A stretch of DNA of 46,991 bases from Pseudomonadota bacterium. GTDB taxonomy: Bacteria > Myxococcota_A > Polyangia > Polyangiales > JAFGIB01. How positions within the stretch are numbered: the first letter of the stretch is position 1; each line of letters begins with the position of its first letter. The position numbers were made by a program, and so were the translations under genes. The notes beneath the pieces are model-generated. The model was not told where the DNA came from. It saw only the letters and a program-made list of their open reading frames with translations, and ran no database searches. Below are positions 42,290 through 46,991 of the stretch, piece by piece. The DNA is taken from positions 1 to 46,991 of the forward strand of contig JADGRE010000018.1 in the NCBI GenBank assembly GCA_017881185.1, written 5' to 3'.

Positions 42290-42930
42290 CGCTTGCGAGA
42301 CTTCGGCTTGTCGCGCAACGCTGGGCCTGCAACGCCGTGTAGCAACACGTCGCAGAGCGCGTCGGCTGCGTCCATGCGGGTGGGCAGGGCGCTCGCCATC
42401 GGCAGCGCCGACGCCGACACCAGCCGATGCAAGAGCTGCGGGATCATGCCCAGCGTGAAGGTCGCGGCGAGAATGGCCAGTGGATGCAAGTCACGGCGGA
42501 AGCGCTGCTGCGCGATGCCGTCGGCGAGCATCTGCACGACCAGCGGGATGTGGCCTGTCTGGAAGCGCGCGACCAAGCGCTCCAGGCGCGCCGACGACAC
42601 CAGTGCCTCGCGGAAGATTAAGCGAATGACGTTGAACTCCAGCTCGCTCATCTTGGCGATGCGTTCGTAGAGCTTGTGCACGCGCGCCTCGGGCGGCAGC
42701 TCGGCGCGCAGTGCTGCGCTGACGTCGACCAAGATGGCCGCGTACACCTCCTCGACCACCGCCAGGAACAGGTCGTCCTTCGTCTTGAAGTAGTAGTAGA
42801 CCATGCCGATGCTGGTGCCGGCGTCGTTGGCGATCTGTCGCAGCGACGCCCCGTCGACGCCTTCGAGTAGGAAGCGTGCACGTGCGGCGTGCACGATGCG
42901 GGGCGAAATGTCGCTTGCGGGGCGCGCCAT
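42286..42930 (-). CDS. TetR-family regulator, last gene of the ABC export operon
   Basis: A 214-residue regulator. The TetR HTH at about 8-55 reads IVHAARARFLLEGVDGASLRQIANDAGTSIGMVYYYFKTKDDLF, followed by a helical ligand domain (ELEFNVIRLIFREAL, LVVQMLADGIAQQRF). It is encoded 3 bases downstream of the ABC permease, so it is the operon's own regulator in a feedback loop. The expected site is the dyad overlapping the start codon of the operon's first gene (45994-46011). The tail overlaps the convergent MFS gene by four bases (CTAA). Confidence 0.9.
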   Translation of the reverse strand: MARPASDISPRIVHAARARFLLEGVDGASLRQIANDAGTSIGMVYYYFKTKDDLFLAVVEEVYAAILVDVSAALRAELPPEARVHKLYERIAKMSELEFNVIRLIFREALVSSARLERLVARFQTGHIPLVVQMLADGIAQQRFRRDLHPLAILAATFTLGMIPQLLHRLVSASALPMASALPTRMDAADALCDVLLHGVAGPALRDKPKSRKR

Positions 42931-42933
42931 GGC

Positions 42934-44058
42934 CTAGCCCAACTTCTTTCGGAAGCGCACGGAGGCCAGCACCACCGTCACGAACAAGATCAGCAAGAGG
43001 CGCAGGAACTCGCCTTCCACTTCGGCGAATACGGCGCCCTTGAGCGTGATGCCGCGCACGATGCGCAGGAAGTGCGTGAGCGGGAGCACCTGCGAGATCC
43101 ACTGCGCCGGCAGCGGCATGCCTTCGTACGGGAACGCGAAGCCGCTGAGCAGGATGTTCGGCAACATCCAGAAGAACGACATCTGCATGGCTTGCTGCTG
43201 CGTCTTGGCGATGGTGGAGACGAACAAACCGAGCGCCAGGTTTGCCGCGATGAACGCAGAGGCCAGGGCGTACAAGAGGGGTAGCGACCCTTGCAGCGGC
43301 ACGTGGAACACCTTGCGTCCGATGGTCAAGATCAAGGTCATCTGCACGTAGCCGATGATGATGTACGGAACGATCTTGCCGATCACCAGCTCCACGCGGC
43401 CCACCGGCGACACGATCAGCTGTTCGAGCGTGCCGCGCTCGCGCTCGCGCACGATGGCCATGGCGGTGAACATGAGCATGGTCATGGTCAGAATTACGCC
43501 GACCAGGCCAGGCACCACGAAGATCGCGGTCTTGAGCTCCGGGTTGTACCAGGTGGTGGGCTCGATCGAGAGCGCTGCAGGGGTCATGCCGCGGCCCGTC
43601 TTCTCCAGGCGTTCGCTCGCGACTTCGAGCGCGTAGGCTGCCCCGAGCGACAACGCCGTGTTGGTGGCGCTGGCGACCGTCTGCGGATCGGAGCCGTCGA
43701 CCACCAGCTGTGCGCGCGCGCTCATGCCGGCGCGCAAAGCTTCGCCGAAGCGCGGCGGGATCACCACGGCCACGTGCGTGTGTCCCGCGCGCATCTCGCG
43801 CGCGATGTCTTCGTAGTTGTGCACGTAACCGACCACGTCGTAGAAGCCCGTGATCACCAGGCGCTCCACCAGATCGCGCGACTCGGCGCTGTGGTCTTGG
43901 TCGTAGACCACCATCGGCATGTGGCGAACATCGGTGTTGATGGCGTAGCCGAACACCAAGAGCTGGATCACCGGGATGCCGACCATCATGCCGAAAGTCA
44001 TGCGATCGCGGCGCAGCTGCACCAGCTCTTTCCACGCGATGGCGAGCAGGCGTCTCAT
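42934..44058 (-). CDS. ABC-2 type permease (YbhR/YbhS-like)
   Basis: A 374-residue permease. The N-terminal helix VGIPVIQLLVFGYAIN is followed by a large periplasmic domain (about 40-175), then five or six helices with GLVGVILTMTMLMFTAMAIVRERERGTLEQLIVSP, the ABC-2 signature. Helices around FFWMLPNILLSGFAFP are also typical. Paired with one ATPase it forms a homodimeric exporter working with the HlyD partner, a YbhFSRG-like set. Its start overlaps the ATPase stop (ATGA). Substrate unknown; related systems move drugs or lipids. Confidence 0.9.
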   Translation of the reverse strand: MRRLLAIAWKELVQLRRDRMTFGMMVGIPVIQLLVFGYAINTDVRHMPMVVYDQDHSAESRDLVERLVITGFYDVVGYVHNYEDIAREMRAGHTHVAVVIPPRFGEALRAGMSARAQLVVDGSDPQTVASATNTALSLGAAYALEVASERLEKTGRGMTPAALSIEPTTWYNPELKTAIFVVPGLVGVILTMTMLMFTAMAIVRERERGTLEQLIVSPVGRVELVIGKIVPYIIIGYVQMTLILTIGRKVFHVPLQGSLPLLYALASAFIAANLALGLFVSTIAKTQQQAMQMSFFWMLPNILLSGFAFPYEGMPLPAQWISQVLPLTHFLRIVRGITLKGAVFAEVEGEFLRLLLILFVTVVLASVRFRKKLG

Positions 44059-45023
44059 GCGGCCTCTTGCTTGCCGGCCCGGACGGCGTCGTCTTCACGC
44101 ACCATCGACACGAACGCGTCTTCCACGTTGGGTCGGCCGACCTGGAAGCGGTGCACGCCGATGTTTGCGGCGTCGAGCATCCCGCGGAGCAGGCGCTCGG
44201 GGTCGTCCACGGAGCGCGTGGCGACGCGCATGATGTGACCGAAGTGGTTGACCTCCTCGACCCCTGGCGCCTTGCGCAAGAGCTCGCCCGCCTCGATGGT
44301 GCGCTCGGTCTCGAGCTCGCTCACGCGCAGCCCGCGCGCCGCCACGACCTCGGTCGGTGTGCCGGTGGCGAGCAGCGTTCCGCGGAAGATGAACGCGAGG
44401 CGATGACAGCGCTCGGCCTCGTCCATGTAGTGCGTGGTCACGAGCACGGTGGTGCCGAGATCTGCGATGCGATGGATCTGATCCCAGAAATGCCGCCGAC
44501 TGACCGGGTCGACGCCCGCGGTCGGCTCGTCGAGAAAGAGCAGGGGAGGGTTGTGGATGGTCGAAGACGCCAGCGCCACGCGCTGCTTCCAGCCACCCGA
44601 GAGCGTGCCGGCGATTTGTTTGCGGCGATCGATCAACCCGATCTCGCTGAGCACCGTCTCGATGCGCTCTTTGCGCGCGCGGCCGCTCATGCCGTAGATG
44701 CTGGCGTAGAAGCGCATGTTCTCTTCCACGGTCATGTCTTCGTAGAGACTGAAGCGCTGCGTCATGTAGCCGATGTTCTTCTTGATCTGCTCGCTCTGCC
44801 TGGCGATGTCGAAGCCAACCACGCTGCCTTTGCCGCCGGTTGGATCGAGGATGCCGCACAGCATGCGGATGGTCGTGGACTTGCCTGCACCGTTGGGTCC
44901 GAGCACGCCGAAGATCTCGCCACGCTGCACGGTGAGCGACACGTCGCGCACGGCCCACAAGTCACCGAAGCGACGGCTCAAGTGTTCGGCCACAATGACG
45001 GGCGCTGCGGAGGGCGCGCTCAC
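44055..45023 (-). CDS. ABC transporter ATPase of the export operon
   Basis: A 322-residue ATP-binding protein: Walker A GPNGAGKST (about 43), signature LSGGWKQR (about 142), Walker B LLFLDEPTAGVDP (about 161), and H-loop TTHYMDEAERC. The C-terminal 100 residues form the DUF4162-type regulatory region seen in drug-exporting ABC-2 ATPases. It powers the ABC-2 permease with which it overlaps by four bases (ATGA), and overlaps the HlyD gene upstream likewise. Confidence 0.93.
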   Translation of the reverse strand: MSAPSAAPVIVAEHLSRRFGDLWAVRDVSLTVQRGEIFGVLGPNGAGKSTTIRMLCGILDPTGGKGSVVGFDIARQSEQIKKNIGYMTQRFSLYEDMTVEENMRFYASIYGMSGRARKERIETVLSEIGLIDRRKQIAGTLSGGWKQRVALASSTIHNPPLLFLDEPTAGVDPVSRRHFWDQIHRIADLGTTVLVTTHYMDEAERCHRLAFIFRGTLLATGTPTEVVAARGLRVSELETERTIEAGELLRKAPGVEEVNHFGHIMRVATRSVDDPERLLRGMLDAANIGVHRFQVGRPNVEDAFVSMVREDDAVRAGKQEAA

Positions 45024-46000
45024 GACGCGGCCTTTGGCTCGTCGGGGAGCGAGATGAAGGCCGGCACGCCACCGTGCAGCAGGTGCTGTGGGTCGTCGAC
45101 CCGCACGCGCACGCGCAGCACCAGGTTCGGTCGCTCACCCTCGCTGAACAGAAAGCGGGGCGTGAACTCGGTCTTGGGGAACACGTGCTCGACCTTGCAG
45201 GAGAGCGCTTTGGCCACACCGTCGACGCGCACTTGCAGCGGCATGCCGACCTGAATCTGACTGATGCGCGCCTGCGGCACGAATACGTCCACGTACGGAT
45301 GCGACAGATCGGCCACCGTGATCGCCGGCGCACCAGGCGCGACCATCTCGCCGACCTTCACGTGCACGTCGATGACATTGCCGGCCGCTGGGTTGACCAG
45401 TGTGTAGCGCGCGAGTCTCGCCTCCTCGGCCGCGAGTGACGCGCTGGCTGCCTGTACACGCGCGACGGCGGCAGCGATCTCTTCGCCGCGTGCACCACTG
45501 CGCAGTGCCTTCAAGCGTTCCTCGAGCGCGCGCTTGCGCTCGCTCGCGCCTTGCAGTTGAGCCGAGGTGTCGTCGACCACGCTCTGCGCGAGCGCGTTCT
45601 GATTCACCAGCGTCTGCTGACGCGCGAGGTTCTTCTGCAGGATGGCTTCCTGTGACTGCAGCGCAGAAATCTCCGCGCCCGCGGCGCGCAAGTCTTCACC
45701 GCGCGCGCCCGCCTTGAGCAAGCGCAGCTGCGCCTCGGCCGTGGCGAGGTCTGCCGCGCGCAGATCGCGCAGCGGCTGCTCCATGCCGTCATCGAGCCGC
45801 GCCAGCGTCGCCCCGGCGTTCACGTCCTGGCCGCGCTCGACGCCCACTTGCAGCACGCGCCCACCCAACTCGAAGCCGATGACCCGGTCATCGTATTCGA
45901 CCACGCCTTGCAGCGGCGCCGGGGTACCCGCGCGCGCCTGAGCGCACCCAGCAACGAGAGCCAAGACCAAGACCCCCCAGCGGTTGCCGTTGTTTATCAT
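45020..46000 (-). CDS. HlyD-family adaptor lipoprotein of the ABC export operon
   Basis: A 326-residue lipoprotein (VLALVAGC, Cys19) with half-lipoyl YDDRVIGFELGGRVLQVGVERGQDVNAGATLARLDD. A long Ala/Arg/Glu coiled-coil hairpin follows (about 75-185), a second lipoyl half (YTLVNPAAGNVIDVHVKVGEMVAPGAPAITVAD) and a beta-barrel. It resembles YbhG and connects the ABC exporter to an outer-membrane channel, though no TolC gene is adjacent. ATG 46000 starts only 7 bases after a -10 box, indicating a leaderless mRNA; no other in-frame start preserves the signal peptide. Confidence 0.9.
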   Translation of the reverse strand: MINNGNRWGVLVLALVAGCAQARAGTPAPLQGVVEYDDRVIGFELGGRVLQVGVERGQDVNAGATLARLDDGMEQPLRDLRAADLATAEAQLRLLKAGARGEDLRAAGAEISALQSQEAILQKNLARQQTLVNQNALAQSVVDDTSAQLQGASERKRALEERLKALRSGARGEEIAAAVARVQAASASLAAEEARLARYTLVNPAAGNVIDVHVKVGEMVAPGAPAITVADLSHPYVDVFVPQARISQIQVGMPLQVRVDGVAKALSCKVEHVFPKTEFTPRFLFSEGERPNLVLRVRVRVDDPQHLLHGGVPAFISLPDEPKAAS

Positions 46001-46011
46001 GCGTCTGATAA
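45994..46011. promoter_or_regulatory. Operator-like dyad over the -10 box and start codon
   Basis: TTATCA-N6-TGATAA is a perfect 6-bp inverted repeat. It overlaps the -10 box and includes the ATG of the HlyD gene. It is the expected site for the operon-encoded TetR protein. Confidence 0.55.
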
Positions 46012-46035
46012 TACGCGCCGGCCTCGGGGTGTCAA
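46008..46035 (-). promoter_or_regulatory. Strong sigma-70 promoter of the ABC export operon (leaderless)
   Basis: On the minus strand, perfect TTGACA (46030-46035) is followed after 16 bases by TATTAT (46008-46013; 5 of 6). The first A of the start codon is at 46000, just 7 bases beyond the -10, so transcription should begin at or next to the start codon. No ribosome-binding site is possible upstream. Confidence 0.7.
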
Positions 46036-46061
46036 ATGGCTCGCTCTGCTTGCCGCTCTCT

Positions 46062-46991
46062 TCAGTAGAAGTTCTCGTGCTTCAACGCCGCCGCCGGGAA
46101 GCCGAGTGCCAGCAGCTTCGCGCTGGCGTCGTGGATCATCCCGTGGCTACCGCACATGTACACGTCGGTGTTGCTGCTGTCGGCGGCCGTCACGTAGCGG
46201 TCGATGAGATCGGTCACGCGCCCCTTGTGTCCCGTCCAGTTGCTAGGCTGTGACAGCGTGATCAACGCCTCGAAGCTGGGGTAGTGCGCGGACAGCCCGC
46301 GCAACAGATCGGTGTAGAAGAGATCTGCTTCGTTACGCAGACCGAAGAGCAAGCGCACCCGGCGGTCGCTGCGGAAGTACAACAGATGCGTGAGCATGGA
46401 ACGGATCGGCGAGATGCCGGTGCCGGTCGCGATCATCAAGATGTCGCGCTTGCTGCTCTCGTCCAGCACGAAGTCGCCGAATGGGCCTTCGACTTGCAGC
46501 TTGCGACCGGGCCGCAGCCGGTGCACGTAGTTGCTGGCATGGCCGCCGGCCACCGCGCGCACGCACACTTCGAAGTGCCGGCGCTCCGAGGGCGGCGTGC
46601 TGATCGAGTAGCTGCGGCGCACGATCTTGCCGTCTTGGCGATTGGGGACGTGCATGATCACGTATTGCCCGGGCTGAAACTCGAAGGGGCCGCCTTCCAC
46701 GAAGAAGCGCACCTCGCACACGCTGAGGTTGAGCGGCCGCCAGCTCTCGACCACGACCTCGCGCGTGGGCAACGCTGCGCCGGCGCCGCGCGCCGAGGCA
46801 CCGAACACGATGTCGCCGTGCACATCGCTCAAGCACGGCAGCCGGTACTTGTCGGCGTCGAGCCCAACGCTGCCGAGCGTGCACAGCTCACGCGCGCTCT
46901 GCGGGTCCATGTGCCCGCGGCCCGCGATGACTTCGGTTGCGCAGGTTCCGCAGGCGCCAGCCTTGCACGCGAACGGTACGCCGCTCTGCGC
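46062..46991 (-). CDS. [2Fe-2S] ferredoxin/FAD/NAD(P) oxidoreductase (5' end beyond the right edge)
   Basis: At least 309 residues, with the start outside the window. The visible N-terminus is a plant-type ferredoxin cluster, VPFACKAGACGTC, with three ligands in Cx4CxxC spacing. The probable fourth cysteine is 36 residues on, in YRLPCLSDV. Next come the FAD-binding motif RRSYSIS, the nucleotide-binding GTGISPIRSML, and the C-terminal CGSHGMIHDA. This is the reductase component of multicomponent oxygenases or an NAD(P)H:ferredoxin-type reductase, transferring electrons from NAD(P)H through FAD to a [2Fe-2S] centre. An internal ATG at 46910 exists, but starting there would delete most of the iron-sulfur ligands. 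Confidence 0.9.
   Translation of the reverse strand, partial: AQSGVPFACKAGACGTCATEVIAGRGHMDPQSARELCTLGSVGLDADKYRLPCLSDVHGDIVFGASARGAGAALPTREVVVESWRPLNLSVCEVRFFVEGGPFEFQPGQYVIMHVPNRQDGKIVRRSYSISTPPSERRHFEVCVRAVAGGHASNYVHRLRPGRKLQVEGPFGDFVLDESSKRDILMIATGTGISPIRSMLTHLLYFRSDRRVRLLFGLRNEADLFYTDLLRGLSAHYPSFEALITLSQPSNWTGHKGRVTDLIDRYVTAADSSNTDVYMCGSHGMIHDASAKLLALGFPAAALKHENFY

Noticed and set aside
1-46991. tRNA, rRNA, insertion sequences, phage genes, riboswitches
   Set aside because: None was recognised by reading both strands; no T-loop or transposase-like pattern was found. A dedicated search with a covariance-model scan would be decisive.

Overview
The window is high-GC DNA (mostly well above 60% G+C by eye) whose gene content fits a soil or marine member of the Myxococcota (Polyangia-like). 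The pointers are many lipoproteins with long Gly/Ala/Ser linkers, a MopE-type repeat lipoprotein, an ECF-sigma operon with a secreted companion, a Kazal-type inhibitor, an NtrC-type regulator pair, and dense operons with ATGA stop/start overlaps. This placement is inference from style and families, not a taxonomic result. No tRNA, rRNA, CRISPR array, insertion sequence or phage gene was seen.

Layout: 1-311 is the start of a 4Fe-4S ferredoxin running off the left edge, divergent from an ABC-F ATPase (369-1988). 2101-4687 holds a secreted cysteine-containing lipoprotein and a helix-turn-helix protein of unknown role. 4989-6163 is a 15-codon leader coupled to a lipoprotein with all ligands of a PHM/DBM-type copper monooxygenase. 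6233-8996 carries an EcsC/TerB-like protein and an amidase. 9389-11329 is an RTX plus MopE repeat lipoprotein. 11374-18146 (minus) is a four-gene efflux operon (TolC, adaptor, RND pump, MFS). It lies back to back with a histidine kinase and sigma-54 activator (18239-21066), followed by a lone receiver protein and a small membrane protein.

22225-26740 looks like a lipid-oxidation locus: a GMC fatty-alcohol-oxidase-like flavoprotein, two small unknown proteins, a histidine-box desaturase and a TetR regulator. A closely similar 15-bp dyad lies upstream of the regulator and over the -35 box of the promoter serving the oxidase operon. 26938-34182 is a periplasmic redox and outer-membrane cluster: TlpA thioredoxin, DUF3570 barrel, a large exported protein, a DUF4266 lipoprotein ending in Cys-Gly-Cys-Asn, and a DsbD lacking its alpha domain. 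These converge on a CxxCH protein, a Cx4CH lipoprotein and a DUF2271 lipoprotein. Two independent 12-bp tandem repeats sit in the plus-strand operon. This cluster is the best candidate for an undescribed system.

34295-37051 is an ECF sigma operon (exported protein, sigma factor, membrane-anchored presumed anti-sigma, Kazal lipoprotein). 37175-39304 is a Tat-exported PhoD phosphatase that abuts tail to tail a flavin amine oxidase (39305-40885). An MFS carrier follows (40985-42289). 42286-46000 (minus) is an HlyD/ABC-ATPase/ABC-2 permease/TetR export operon, apparently read from a strong promoter that would make a leaderless mRNA, with a dyad across the start codon. The right edge (46062-46991) is the 3' part of a [2Fe-2S] ferredoxin/FAD/NAD reductase.
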